In this document: piece after piece, positions 33,703 to 42,910 of the stretch
Numbering within the stretch: the stretch's first letter is position 1
Layout of the letters: each line of letters opens with the position of its first letter
Assembly: GCA_019745415.1 (NCBI GenBank)
Contig: JAIETF010000043.1
Coordinates: 1-49,248 of the forward strand
Source: Candidatus Obscuribacterales bacterium
GTDB taxonomy: Bacteria; Cyanobacteriota; Vampirovibrionia; Obscuribacterales; Obscuribacteraceae
DNA length: 49,248 bases
Direction of reading: 5' to 3'
The notes under the pieces: model-generated
Databases searched by the model: none
What the model was told of the DNA's origin: nothing
The model's input: the letters and a program-made list of their open reading frames with translations, nothing else
Program-made: the position numbers and the translations under genes

Positions 33703-35579
33703 TGCTCGTGACGCGCCTGCCTTTCGAGCAAACGGGTCGGATCGTTTTCTAGCTTAGATCGCGATGTTTGAAGCAACAAGTCACCGGCTATATAGGGACT
33801 AAACATGAGGCCTGAAGTATAAGTAGTGAGAGCACCACCTTTATAGAGTGGACGCAATAGCTTTCCCTCCGGACCATGAAAGGTCTTGAGCATGGTCGCA
33901 GCAGTTGCTTCAGAACCCTCGGCAGCGCTTACAGCAAGCGGCCGGGAAACTAATGATTTAAGGCGCGGTACAAATGTGCGAGCAAGGCCGCTTGTCGTCA
34001 TATAACCTGCCATAGCCAGAAAATATGCCGATCGAGCCGTCCCCAAGTTCTCACCCCAAGCTGTCTCTCTCGCTCCGGCACTATTGAAGATACCGGTTGC
34101 GCCAACAGTGGTATGAGTCAAGCCTCTCGCCAACTGCCAGCCGTTAACCAAACTAAGCGCCCCACCAGAAGGACGGCGCAAGGAGGCGGCTGTTTCGGCG
34201 GCGCCCATCATGACCAAACCGGCATCCATAGCGGCAGGCAGAGCTTTTTCACCAAAGCGCTTAACACCAGCGACAATACCATCGCTCTCTAGTTGAGACG
34301 CCTTCACAACCGAGTATTCGTGCCCATGTCGCAAGACTACCAAGTCATCAGGATTGTATGTGCGGGTCAATTCAATTGGCTTGCCGACATCTTCCACCCC
34401 GACTAAGTTTAGATAACCCCAGACAGGCGCATTCCTAAACTGAAGAGACTGATGCAAAATCACCTTGCCGTCTTTGTTTTCGACCTGCAAACGACTCTCC
34501 ATCAAATTTACATCTTTGCCCTTGCCGTCAGAGGTATTACGACTGAACAACTGTTGCACCTGTCCATCCGTCGACAACAAAACCGACTTGTTCTTGAGCT
34601 CTAAGTCAGAATTTGCCGGCATCAATTCAGGAGTATTCTTCAACACTTCCAACTGCGATCTGAGCGGGTCCAATTCTCTTTTCTTATCTGCCAACCACTT
34701 CTCAAGCTCAAGCAGTCTTTCTTTATCTTGAGGGCTATCAAGCCGCCAAGACTGAGGCAGATTTAGATTGAGAGTGACAATGCGACCACCACCATCTCTA
34801 TCTACGGTGGCACCAGGTGGTAGAGCAAAAGGCAGCAAGCCTTTTGATGCTTTGCTCAGGTCGTCCATAAGAGTAATATAGCGGCGCGAGTCGGTGGCTA
34901 GTTGCATTAAGCCCATGGTGTTCTTCAACCACTCAACTTTGTCGTGTTCTGCAAGTTGCGCAGTATCGGGCAGCCATCCTCTGGGCAGCCCCGAATCTTT
35001 GATGGAACTGCTCAACTGCTTGCTGGTATGGTCAATCAAGACCCTTTCTTTTACATCTGTGTCTTCTATTGACGCAGAAAGCCAGCGGGATGCCACTTTC
35101 AATTGAGAAATATCACCGGCGCTTGGAACATCCCCATGCTCTACTTTCAAACTGACTTTACCGCTGCTGCTATCAAAAGAAGGCGACTCGTAGAGATCAA
35201 GACCATAGGCGCGACGCCTTTCCAACTCTTGAGGCAAAGCTTTCTTTTCGAGCCAATCCACATAGCAGCGGTAAAGCCCTTTAGTAATGGGCCCCATCGA
35301 CTCAGAATCTTTTTCAGACTGCAGCATAGCGGAAAGATCCAATCCACTATGCTGCTTTTCTAAAGCAGCAGTGCTTCCGTCTTTCTGCATTGCCGGCAAA
35401 AGATTAACCAGGCTCTCCTGCAAATAGTTCAAATCAGCCGTATTTAGTTTTGCCGACTCGCGCTTACTGCCTTTGCCAGAAGCATAAACTTCTTCAAAGA
35501 GATGCGTTAGATCAGGGACCACCACCTCTGGCGGTGAGTCTTTCTTAGCCTCAACCCTATCGTTTCTCTCTTCCGTCAT
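33699..35579 (-). CDS. Large unknown protein, operon middle gene
   Basis: 626 aa; AGAGG eight bases before the ATG fixes the start. The N-terminal half is charged and helical. The C-terminal third (about 455-600) alternates Ala/Gly/Met-rich hydrophobic stretches (AMDAGLVMMGAAETAAS, FLAMAGYMTTSGLA), resembling the hydrophobic half of the 606-aa protein at 381-2201. No catalytic motif is recognised. It sits between the 590-aa gene (14 bases upstream) and the lipoprotein (four-base overlap). Confidence 0.8.
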   Translation of the reverse strand: MTEERNDRVEAKKDSPPEVVVPDLTHLFEEVYASGKGSKRESAKLNTADLNYLQESLVNLLPAMQKDGSTAALEKQHSGLDLSAMLQSEKDSESMGPITKGLYRCYVDWLEKKALPQELERRRAYGLDLYESPSFDSSSGKVSLKVEHGDVPSAGDISQLKVASRWLSASIEDTDVKERVLIDHTSKQLSSSIKDSGLPRGWLPDTAQLAEHDKVEWLKNTMGLMQLATDSRRYITLMDDLSKASKGLLPFALPPGATVDRDGGGRIVTLNLNLPQSWRLDSPQDKERLLELEKWLADKKRELDPLRSQLEVLKNTPELMPANSDLELKNKSVLLSTDGQVQQLFSRNTSDGKGKDVNLMESRLQVENKDGKVILHQSLQFRNAPVWGYLNLVGVEDVGKPIELTRTYNPDDLVVLRHGHEYSVVKASQLESDGIVAGVKRFGEKALPAAMDAGLVMMGAAETAASLRRPSGGALSLVNGWQLARGLTHTTVGATGIFNSAGARETAWGENLGTARSAYFLAMAGYMTTSGLARTFVPRLKSLVSRPLAVSAAEGSEATAATMLKTFHGPEGKLLRPLYKGGALTTYTSGLMFSPYIAGDLLLQTSRSKLENDPTRLLERQARHEQ

Positions 35580-35593
35580 ACCGAAGACCTCTA

Positions 35594-37366
35594 CTACCAG
35601 CCTCTTCCAAAGGAAGGCTGCACTTCATCTTCAAAACCGGGATTGCTGTATCTGTACAGATTTAAAACGACAGCGGCGATCATAGCCGGCCCAGCCGCTC
35701 TATTTAGAGCCTCGCCCGATAATACTCTGCGCACCGCCACCAGCCGATTATTCTGCGGACCACCTCCGCCTGGTCTAGAAAGTTCTTCCGATGCTCGCTT
35801 GAGAGACTCTAGAGTCATTTTCTCTTGGGGCGACAAATTACCCTTACGCTCCAAGTCGGTAGTTAATTGCGAAAGACGTTGCAATTCTTGCGGGCTTAAC
35901 CTATCGGCATAGCGCCCTTGATCGCCACCATGCTCTCTACCAAAATCTGAAAGGCGCGGGGCTTTTTCGCCTCCCTCTTTGGCTGCAACTTCTGGATTTG
36001 CCAGTTTTCTAATTTGATCAGGTTCGCGTTCTGCCAGTCTGTGCACCAGATGCCCGAGTAAAGCTCTTTCCGTGCCCACACCAGCAGCAGCAAACTGGTT
36101 GCGAAAACGCGAAACTATCGTCAGCACTTTACCCATATCAAGCTGACCTTGTTCATACATTTTTCGATAGTGCCCAGGCAGTTCGCGAGCCAACTCGCCA
36201 TAACTGTCCGGCTTATTCAAAGACAGAGCGAGCTTTTGCGAGGCTTTTTCAAAATGCCCCAAAACATTAGGCACGCTGTAAATCTCTGGGCCGCCATTTC
36301 CGCCGGGACCGGCAAGACGAGCGAAAGTAACAACTAAAGCACCATCTGGCTTTACTTGCACCACTGTGCCATTCTTACCGGTCTGCCTATGCGAAATGTT
36401 ATCTACTTGCTGAACCCCCTGGGCATTCTTGGGCTGTGGATAGAGCGCTTTAGCGGCATCTTCCAAGATGATACGTTCCACCATTTTGTTGACGGCATCG
36501 TTGAGACCACTGCTATTTACGCGAGCGCTGAATGCTAAAGCTCCTCCTTCGATCGAACGGCCAAATTCTTTGTAGTCCGACGCCATGCGCCTATCGCCGC
36601 TGCGAAAGCTCTCATCCGCATTTTTCTTTGACCATTCGACCACTGCTTGCAATTCACGCGAACGAGCCTCAGCATCTTTTGTGACAGTGGGAGAAGGCAG
36701 GGGAAAATCTTTGAGATTGAAGGGCGAGTCTGAGTTTGCTGCGGTTAACTCTTGGATGCGCAGCCTGAAGTCTTGGGCAAACTCTTTTACTCGCTGAGAG
36801 TGCTCGGGTGTAGATTGTTCGACTTCTAAACGACCGCCTACGTCAAACCAGTGAGGCAGTGCATCAATCACTCCCTTTTCGCGAATAGCAGGTACATTCG
36901 TCTTCTGGCTTTCGGCACTTGACAAGAATTCACCGGTGGATGGATCTAGCCTGCGACTGCTGGCATCGAGCAATTCGAAGCGACCTGTGCGCCTGTTTAC
37001 CAAAAGAATATCGCCGCCAATCATATCGAGGGCACTGCCGGTCTGAACCGGCAAAACTTGCCAACCGGCCCGCTCAAGCCCAAGGCTATTGACCGTTTGC
37101 CTGGTTAGCTCATAAACACCATTTTGCAAGCGACCGCCGCCCTGCCGAGCGTTATAAGAAACAATCTGCTCTGAAATACCCTGCCAGGCATTGAGAAGCT
37201 TTAGCTTCTCAGATGAGACTTCACTGACTGGAGCCGCCTGGGTATCTTTCTGCCTGTCATCAACCCTGAAAGCATCGCGGGCCAATTCTTGCCGCCCCTG
37301 TGTACTGGCATCAGAGCCAGATGGTTGAGGCGACCGATCTGTTTGAATTGGTTCAGGACCAGGCAA
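35594..37366 (-). CDS. Large unknown protein, first gene of the operon
   Basis: 590 aa with a TTG start at 37366, supported by GAGGTG six bases upstream. A Pro/Ser/Gln-rich N-terminus is followed by a region with VNRRTGRFELLDASSRRLD and later AGPGGNGGPEIYSVPNVLGHFEKA. The C-terminal part has a charged helical stretch (LSPQELQRLSQLTTDLERKGNLSPQEKM) and a final hydrophobic helix. Composition and style match its two neighbours. Function is unknown. Confidence 0.8.
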   Translation of the reverse strand: MPGPEPIQTDRSPQPSGSDASTQGRQELARDAFRVDDRQKDTQAAPVSEVSSEKLKLLNAWQGISEQIVSYNARQGGGRLQNGVYELTRQTVNSLGLERAGWQVLPVQTGSALDMIGGDILLVNRRTGRFELLDASSRRLDPSTGEFLSSAESQKTNVPAIREKGVIDALPHWFDVGGRLEVEQSTPEHSQRVKEFAQDFRLRIQELTAANSDSPFNLKDFPLPSPTVTKDAEARSRELQAVVEWSKKNADESFRSGDRRMASDYKEFGRSIEGGALAFSARVNSSGLNDAVNKMVERIILEDAAKALYPQPKNAQGVQQVDNISHRQTGKNGTVVQVKPDGALVVTFARLAGPGGNGGPEIYSVPNVLGHFEKASQKLALSLNKPDSYGELARELPGHYRKMYEQGQLDMGKVLTIVSRFRNQFAAAGVGTERALLGHLVHRLAEREPDQIRKLANPEVAAKEGGEKAPRLSDFGREHGGDQGRYADRLSPQELQRLSQLTTDLERKGNLSPQEKMTLESLKRASEELSRPGGGGPQNNRLVAVRRVLSGEALNRAAGPAMIAAVVLNLYRYSNPGFEDEVQPSFGRGW

Positions 37367-37992
37367 TCAAGGCACCTCAATTAGAGAATCGACGCCGCCA
37401 CAGGGACAAAGCTATCTCACCACCTGAAGACACAAGTAGATATATACCCCCAGCTCTGAAATTCAGACCAAAATTGGGCGAGTCAAAGAGCCCGAAACAG
37501 GCAAAACAGGAAGATTGAGAACACAATTAACCACTTGACATCACTCTTGGCAACCCAACTGTCGCGCAAGCTGCGCCAAGCGACCAGGCAAAGCAAGAGC
37601 CTTAAGCCTCTCTAAGGGCAATGGGGCTTTGTTTTGCCAAAAGTAAAACCATAGCGATTGTAAAGAGAGTAAGTACGACCGCGAAGCTTTACCTATCAAG
37701 ACTCTCCGGCGCGGACTTATTCCATTTAGCAAACCCGATTTGATTGAGCAAACAGCCTACAGGGCCAAAGATACATGCGTTGCATAGACATCAACAAGCT
37801 TCATTTTGCCTTACAAAATTTGCTTGGCACCGCTGCAAACAATAGAGTTCTACTGTCTTTCTTGCAAATACCTTTCTTTCACCCAACCCACCTAAGTCAA
37901 CCCAAATCACTATCAACGAGCAATCAGTCGACCAATTCTGGTTCATCAGATAGGCACGCCTGGTTGAAACGCCTGATTTAAAGGTAAGCAAA
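37367..37992. other. 626-base spacer with a foldable segment
   Basis: No gene is supported; small frames here are chance or edge shadows. The segment 37561-37638 can fold. GTCGC/GCGAC (37561-37565 with 37580-37584) form one stem. GGCAAAGCAAGAGCC against GGGGCTTTGTTTTGCC (37587-37601 with 37623-37638) form a longer one, with CCTTA/TAAGG inside. It could be a small RNA or the 5' region of the divergent operons. The right end holds the leader of the gene at 37993. Confidence 0.4.
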
Positions 37993-38640
37993 ATGATCCC
38001 ACTCGACGCAAAACTTGCGCCGTCTTTTGCCGATCCGGCCAATCCGCATGCTCATGTGACCCGCTTGAAGAAGCGAGTCGAGAGCATCGGCAAGCAGCTC
38101 CACAGACTGACCCCCACTATGAGCAAGTGCGAGGATCAGGCTGCGCGAGAGGTGGCTGACCTGGCCTACTCCAACTGGCTCACCGCCAGAGGACTGACCG
38201 AAGCCGCCGATTCGCTCTTGAACCGCCGGGCAGTTGACCTTTTGCTTGGTGGCAACAGCGTGGAAATCGAGATCGTGAAGGCGTCCTTCCAGGACGTACG
38301 CGCCCTCGCCTCGCTGCAAAATCGCATCAAGAGCAATGCCGAAGCTCCACGCGAGAACGAGGTCATCCTCGGCGGCAAGGAACGCTTCGGATGTATCGCT
38401 CCGGATCCGGAATCCTGGTTTCGCAAGGACAGCAAGCAGGGAGCCGCCGATTGCAGCTCCGACTGTGCACTGCCCAGCGTCACCGTCGTGCTCAACATCG
38501 ACTTCAACAACCGCAACGACTCAGTGCAAGAGCTGCTCAAGCTCGCCGACGCAGCCATCGCAGAAGCGGAACGTGAACTGGGCGAAACCCGGGCGCGTCT
38601 CTGCCACTCCGAAGACGGCGGCAGCTGCCAGCTTTACTGA
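37993..38640 (+). CDS. Unknown codon-biased protein with a helical N-terminus
   Basis: 215 aa; AAGG lies before the ATG at 37993. Residues 20-110 are strongly helical (RLKKRVESIGKQLHRL, AAREVADLAYSNWL). The middle has a SSDCALPS cysteine pair and VVLNIDFNNRN, and the end is a second helix with two Cys (HSEDGGSCQLY). Codons are nearly all C/G-ending. It is first in a set of three small, similarly biased genes, 27 bases before the next one. No family is recognised. Confidence 0.82.
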   Translation: MIPLDAKLAPSFADPANPHAHVTRLKKRVESIGKQLHRLTPTMSKCEDQAAREVADLAYSNWLTARGLTEAADSLLNRRAVDLLLGGNSVEIEIVKASFQDVRALASLQNRIKSNAEAPRENEVILGGKERFGCIAPDPESWFRKDSKQGAADCSSDCALPSVTVVLNIDFNNRNDSVQELLKLADAAIAEAERELGETRARLCHSEDGGSCQLY

Positions 38641-38667
38641 ACAACAGCAAGAGAAGAGGAACAGAAC

Positions 38668-38835
38668 ATGTCCAACCAGAACCCCCTCGGCGACCGCGGC
38701 AAGGCTCAGGAAGATGCCTGGGCTCGCAAGCGCGATCAGGAAGCGATCGATGCCATGAAGAAGAAGGGGCAGGAGAAGCCGACCGGTAACGGCGGCGCCG
38801 ACAAGCCCGAGGCTCAGCCGGCCAAGAAGAAGTAA
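38668..38835 (+). CDS. 55-residue charged small protein
   Basis: A 55-aa frame with AGAGGA seven bases before its ATG and the same strong codon bias as its neighbours. It starts MSNQNPLGDRGKAQEDAW, continues with a charged helix (ARKRDQEAIDAMKKK) and ends in a Lys/Pro/Ala tail. A GDRGKAQED-type start recalls the F1F0-ATPase inhibitor IF1 only faintly. A well-placed ribosome-binding site and a stem-loop after the stop argue that it is real. Confidence 0.75.
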   Translation: MSNQNPLGDRGKAQEDAWARKRDQEAIDAMKKKGQEKPTGNGGADKPEAQPAKKK

Positions 38836-38849
38836 GGACAGCCTCTAAA

Positions 38850-38888
38850 GCTGCGGCGGGACTGAGACTTGTCTCAACCCGCCGCAGC
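38850..38888 (+). terminator. GC-rich stem-loop after the 55-aa gene
   Basis: GCTGCGGCGGG and CCCGCCGCAGC (38850-38860 with 38878-38888) form an 11-bp stem, with a smaller GAGAC/GTCTC stem inside. No U-tract follows, so it may be an mRNA 3'-end stabiliser or a weak terminator. Confidence 0.55.
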
Positions 38889-38977
38889 ACTCTTCATCGC
38901 CGGCCCACCGCCAGCGGTGACAATTTCATTCCGGCTGCTTGTAAAAGCAAAAAACTTTGGAAAGAGGTATAGACATC

Positions 38978-39184
38978 ATGTCCACCCCCAATCAAGCAAC
39001 AAAGGCAGCGCCGGCTGCATCCACCAAGAGCTGCAACTGTTCCGACTGCGGCTCCGCCCTGAAAAGCGGACTGAAGTACGAGAACATCTGCACCACCTGC
39101 CAACCCCAGTTCAACTCCCGTTGCGGAGGCTGCCAGCGGCTCCTCTGGGACTGCATGTGCATTCGTCCGCACACCTGGGAATGA
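38978..39184 (+). CDS. Nine-cysteine small zinc-ribbon-like protein
   Basis: 68 aa; ATG 38978 follows AGAGG. After a 17-residue Ala/Thr-rich start it has nine cysteines in paired arrangement: C19-N-C21-S-D-C24, C38-T-T-C41, C49-G-G-C52 and C59-M-C61. This spacing suits one or two zinc ribbons or a treble-clef-like zinc module, perhaps for nucleic-acid or protein binding; a metallothionein-like role is also possible. Strong codon bias indicates high expression. It has its own strong terminator. Confidence 0.82.
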   Translation: MSTPNQATKAAPAASTKSCNCSDCGSALKSGLKYENICTTCQPQFNSRCGGCQRLLWDCMCIRPHTWE

Positions 39185-39236
39185 TTGACTGCCGAACCGG
39201 TAGGTCGCCACTAAGAACAAATAAAGATTGACACAC

Positions 39237-39287
39237 TGCGTGGTTTCGCTTCCAATCGCAAGAAAGGACGAAACCACGCATTTTCCT
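39237..39287 (+). terminator. Rho-independent terminator of the small-gene cluster
   Basis: TGCGTGGTTTCG (39237-39248) and CGAAACCACGCA (39269-39280) form a perfect 12-bp stem followed by TTTTCCTTTT. It ends the nine-cysteine gene; the rest of the spacer to 39490 is the hisS leader. Confidence 0.85.
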
Positions 39288-39410
39288 TTTCCACCGCCCT
39301 GCAGTTTTTATTTTTTTGCTTTTCTGCTATATCTTTTAGTATTAAGTACTCACCAAGACAGATTTGCTCTCTTCGCTACTTTTGTAAAAGACACCAAACT
39401 AATACCAGAA

Positions 39411-39458
39411 AGACAAGCAGAGGCGCCTGAAAATGCTCTATCCTATTTTAGCTTGTCT
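39411..39458 (+). other. hisS leader stem
   Basis: AGACAAGC (39411-39418) and GCTTGTCT (39451-39458) can pair, with an AGGCGCCT palindrome in between. It is not a T-box: no conserved T-box stem or specifier is visible. It could be a simple leader hairpin. Confidence 0.3.
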
Positions 39459-39490
39459 TAGCTTGGCAATACAGCTCACGGAAGGTGATC

Positions 39491-40816
39491 ATGTCTACAG
39501 ATACTCAAATTAGCTCAGCCCCTCAAAGCGGCATGCGCGATTTCCTTCCCCGGGAAGTCAGACTGAGAGACTGGGCCGCCCATGTGATCACTGAAGTTTA
39601 CGAGCAATTCGGCTTCACCAAGATTGAAACACCCTGTCTTGAGAATATTGCCCTTTTGAAACGCGGCGACGGCGGCGAGAATCTGCAGCTCATTTTTGAA
39701 ATATTGAAGAGAGGCGACAAGCTGGAACGAGTGCTGAAAAGCAGCAGCAGTGAAAGCGGCGACGAAACAATCAAAAAATTAAAAGCCGAGCTAGCCGATA
39801 TGGGCTTGCGCTTTGACCTGACTGTGCCATTGGTGAGGTTCTATAGCCACAACCAGCAAAATTTGCCCAACCCATTTAAGTCGATTCAAATAGGGTCTGT
39901 CTGGCGGGCAGAGAGCGCTCAGCAAGGTAGATATCGTCAGTTCACCCAGTGCGACATCGATATCTTCGGGGTGAAGAGCGAGCTTGCCGAAGTCGAGCTT
40001 TTGCAAGCGACTTCTGAGGCTTTGCTCAAACTAGGCTTTGAAAATTTCACCATTTGCCTTAACGACAGAAGGCTACTTTCAAGCCTAGCCGGCTATTGCG
40101 GCTTTGCCGAAGACCGCTTCGAGAGCGTCTTTATCGCTCTCGACAAGCTGGACAAAATCGGTCTAGATGGAGTGAGCCGCGAATTAGCAGGGCAGGGACA
40201 CAGTGAATCTTCCATCGCCAATCTTAAGAACCTGCTGGTCGAGCTTTCGGAAGTAAGCGGACCAAGCGAAAAACAGCTGGAAGTGCTAGCCGGAAAAACA
40301 GCGGCAGATACAAATACAGTGGAAGCCCTTATGCGGGTGATAAGCATAGTCAAAGAGGCTTCCGGCGGTAAGTTCAATGTGCAGTTCGAGCCCTCATTAG
40401 TGCGAGGCATGGGCTATTACACAGGACCCATATTCGAGATCAAGTATCCAGGCTATAACTATTCAATTGCCGGCGGCGGACGCTATGACCGCATGGTGGG
40501 GAAGATGTCGGGCAGAGACGTACCGGCCTGTGGTTTTTCCATCGGCTTCGAGCGCATCATCGGCATTTTGATGGATGAAAATTTTGAACCGCAGGGCGTT
40601 AGAGAGAAACTAGCTTTGATTTTTGATGAAAATCGCGACAATCTTGCTGATGTAATGAAAGCGGCAGCCAATCTGCGCAGCCAGGGCTATAACGTGCTTG
40701 TACAAAGCAAAAAGAAAGACATGAAGAAGCAGATTGATCAGCTGCCCGCGCAGGCTGTCAGCAAGCTATGCCTCTTTAAGGGCGACCTGAATAATCTAGA
40801 GATCAAGTCAATCTAA
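39491..40816 (+). CDS. hisS: Histidyl-tRNA synthetase
   Basis: 441 aa from ATG 39491, with AAGG just upstream; a GTG at 39485 is possible. Class II aminoacyl-tRNA synthetase motifs are present: GMRDFLP and motif 1, FDLTVPLVRFY, WRAESAQQGRYRQFTQCD (motif 2), and the two HisRS signatures LVRGMGYYTG and AGGGRYDRMVG, then GFSIGFERI (motif 3). The anticodon-binding domain follows at the end. It charges tRNA-His. The length is normal, and no paralogue (HisZ) features are seen. Confidence 0.97.
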   Translation: MSTDTQISSAPQSGMRDFLPREVRLRDWAAHVITEVYEQFGFTKIETPCLENIALLKRGDGGENLQLIFEILKRGDKLERVLKSSSSESGDETIKKLKAELADMGLRFDLTVPLVRFYSHNQQNLPNPFKSIQIGSVWRAESAQQGRYRQFTQCDIDIFGVKSELAEVELLQATSEALLKLGFENFTICLNDRRLLSSLAGYCGFAEDRFESVFIALDKLDKIGLDGVSRELAGQGHSESSIANLKNLLVELSEVSGPSEKQLEVLAGKTAADTNTVEALMRVISIVKEASGGKFNVQFEPSLVRGMGYYTGPIFEIKYPGYNYSIAGGGRYDRMVGKMSGRDVPACGFSIGFERIIGILMDENFEPQGVREKLALIFDENRDNLADVMKAAANLRSQGYNVLVQSKKKDMKKQIDQLPAQAVSKLCLFKGDLNNLEIKSI

Positions 40817-40837
40817 AAGTAGAGAACAAAGCGGGCA

Positions 40838-42676
40838 CTAAGCCTGCAAAGTCTTGGGCTGCTTTCCTACATACTCAAAATAGATAGTCTTGCCATATCG
40901 CGGATTATTGACCAGGTGCTCGGTTTTGTGATCTGAAGTCTCGACCAGTCTGCCGTTTTCGACATGCAGAAGACCAACGTGACCATAGTTCTTGCCGCCG
41001 TTCTCAGCAATAACGCCTTGGCTCCATGAACGAACAAAGGCAGTGGCCTTGGTGGGATCATTTGTAACCCGCCATTCATCAGACTTAAGGAAGGCATGAC
41101 GCATAGCCCAGCCATCGCCGGAACCGAGAAACTCTCCCATACCAACCTTAGAGAGTGCTACCTGCACACCTTCGGCGCAGCGACCTTCGCTATTCATATT
41201 GCGGGCTACACTCAAACCGGCTTTGACGATCTGAGCCTTCATAAGATTGCCTTCCGGGCTCACCTGCCAATCTATTTTGTCGCCCTGACCAAGGTCGCGC
41301 CTCAATTCAGACAACTGAGCCAGCTTTACCGCACCCTGCATATAGTCTTTATTGGCTTTGTTATTCAGATCTTCGCCGGTCAGTTGGGCAGGCTCCTTGC
41401 CCAAGTGCAGAGCCAAAGCGGCTTTACCGACGTCTCCGCCGGCATCTTTCAAAGTCTTGTCGACCACATCGGTGGCCACCCGTTCTTGCAATTCTTTGGG
41501 GAAGAGAGTACGCATCTCTTCGTTTGAAAGCTGCTTACCTTCCTGCATGCGCTTCATAGCGCCTACAAACTTGGCGGCAAAAGCTTTATCTTGAAACTTA
41601 GCAGCGAACTCTTTGGAGACTTTGCCTTTCTTAGCCAGTTTAGACATTATTCCGGCGATATTATCAACCGAAAACTCGTCTTCGCCTTCAAAAGAGAACC
41701 AGCTCATGAAGTTACGATAAGTAAGACCGTAACGCCCAACTGCCAGCCCTTCACTTGGAGTTTTACGCACTGTCTCATAGGGATTAGCGCGGTCTGGATT
41801 GAACATACCGGCAATGGCGTTCTTCGCATGGACGACCGGATTGGTCTCGTCTTTCTGCTGACCGACATCGCGACGGGGGAAGTAGTCACCCATCTCACGA
41901 GCAGTCATAGAGCCGCTTGAGCCAGGGCTAAAACGGTTCATGCCCGACATCATTCGCTGCGACTCAGCACTATAGCCGGCTCTAGCCGAGTTAGCCGCAG
42001 CAGCATCAGTTTGCTCTAGACCACCCCCGGCAATCTTGCGGGTGAGATCTTGCGACATCAAACCGTACTCGTCATTTATCTCTAAACCACGACCAGCCAT
42101 TTGCGGATTTTTGCCGACCCGGGCATTTACATACTGAACCAGTTCATCAATACTCTTTTGCTGCGCTTGAGCAGGATCGCTCATTTGCCCAGGTTCACGC
42201 TCGACTTGAATGACAATCTGCTTGCGAGCAGCGGCATCAAGGTCTCCCTGAGCTTCGATGCGACCATCTTTGCGTACAATAAAGTCTGGTGTTTTAGATT
42301 GATCGGCAGTATCACTGTAAGTGATAAGTACTTCGGGCTTTTCGCCCGGTTTGATGATTTCACTAGGATTGGCGCCAGCCTGAGACTCAATTCGACGCAT
42401 AACACCGGCCTGAATCAATTCAGAAACCTTTTTGCTGCGGTCGAGTGTCACTTCATTACCACCGCTGACAATCGCTGGTCCACTAGAAACCATAGCATCG
42501 CTAAAGCGCACCGCCGGCAATGAATCAGCCACTGCCATCGTGCGATACTGCCCGGCTGAACTGTCTGCCAGAAGGGCACCGCCTTGCTGAGCAAGCGCAC
42601 TACCTTCCTTAGAGGATTGACTGACGGCTGTATCGCCGACATTCACAGCTGCGCTGCTAAGATCGCCTTTTGCCAT
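40838..42676 (-). CDS. Large protein with C-terminal NlpC/P60-like Cys/His domain
   Basis: 612 aa, with AGGAG ten bases before the ATG. The first 490 residues are polar, with low-complexity Ala/Ser/Gln stretches and helices; no signal peptide is seen. The last 115 residues hold GRCAEGVQ (Cys500) and, about 66 residues later, GKNYGHVGLLHVENGRL (His566). This Cys...His arrangement with GHVGL is typical of NlpC/P60 or CHAP-type cysteine amidases that cut peptidoglycan or amide bonds. A self-contained effector-like protein or wall hydrolase is plausible. It is convergent with hisS and divergent from mqnC. Confidence 0.8.
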   Translation of the reverse strand: MAKGDLSSAAVNVGDTAVSQSSKEGSALAQQGGALLADSSAGQYRTMAVADSLPAVRFSDAMVSSGPAIVSGGNEVTLDRSKKVSELIQAGVMRRIESQAGANPSEIIKPGEKPEVLITYSDTADQSKTPDFIVRKDGRIEAQGDLDAAARKQIVIQVEREPGQMSDPAQAQQKSIDELVQYVNARVGKNPQMAGRGLEINDEYGLMSQDLTRKIAGGGLEQTDAAAANSARAGYSAESQRMMSGMNRFSPGSSGSMTAREMGDYFPRRDVGQQKDETNPVVHAKNAIAGMFNPDRANPYETVRKTPSEGLAVGRYGLTYRNFMSWFSFEGEDEFSVDNIAGIMSKLAKKGKVSKEFAAKFQDKAFAAKFVGAMKRMQEGKQLSNEEMRTLFPKELQERVATDVVDKTLKDAGGDVGKAALALHLGKEPAQLTGEDLNNKANKDYMQGAVKLAQLSELRRDLGQGDKIDWQVSPEGNLMKAQIVKAGLSVARNMNSEGRCAEGVQVALSKVGMGEFLGSGDGWAMRHAFLKSDEWRVTNDPTKATAFVRSWSQGVIAENGGKNYGHVGLLHVENGRLVETSDHKTEHLVNNPRYGKTIYFEYVGKQPKTLQA

Positions 42677-42910
42677 GGGGACAAGGCTCCTGTGGAGAAG
42701 AAATTGTACTTTGGGGGGTAGAAGACATCATATGTGAAAATTTCGATCGAGGGAACGCTTCTCACTACGTGGTTCTCCCACATATGTGATTAAATATCGT
42801 GCAATCTGCGACAATTTGAAAGGTTGGCAGTGATTTTCGAAAGTCGCCAAGCTTATACCAAGCTCACATAAAGACAAACAGAGCGACGAACTTACTAAAG
42901 AATCGGATCA

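Noticed and set aside
39291..39490. T-box riboswitch before hisS
   Set aside because: Only one simple stem can be seen; no T-box consensus, specifier loop or antiterminator.
42721..42788. Repeated ATATGTGA with a CACATATGTG palindrome upstream of mqnC
   Set aside because: Two short copies in a divergent spacer could be operator sites, but they are too short and A/T-rich to support a claim.
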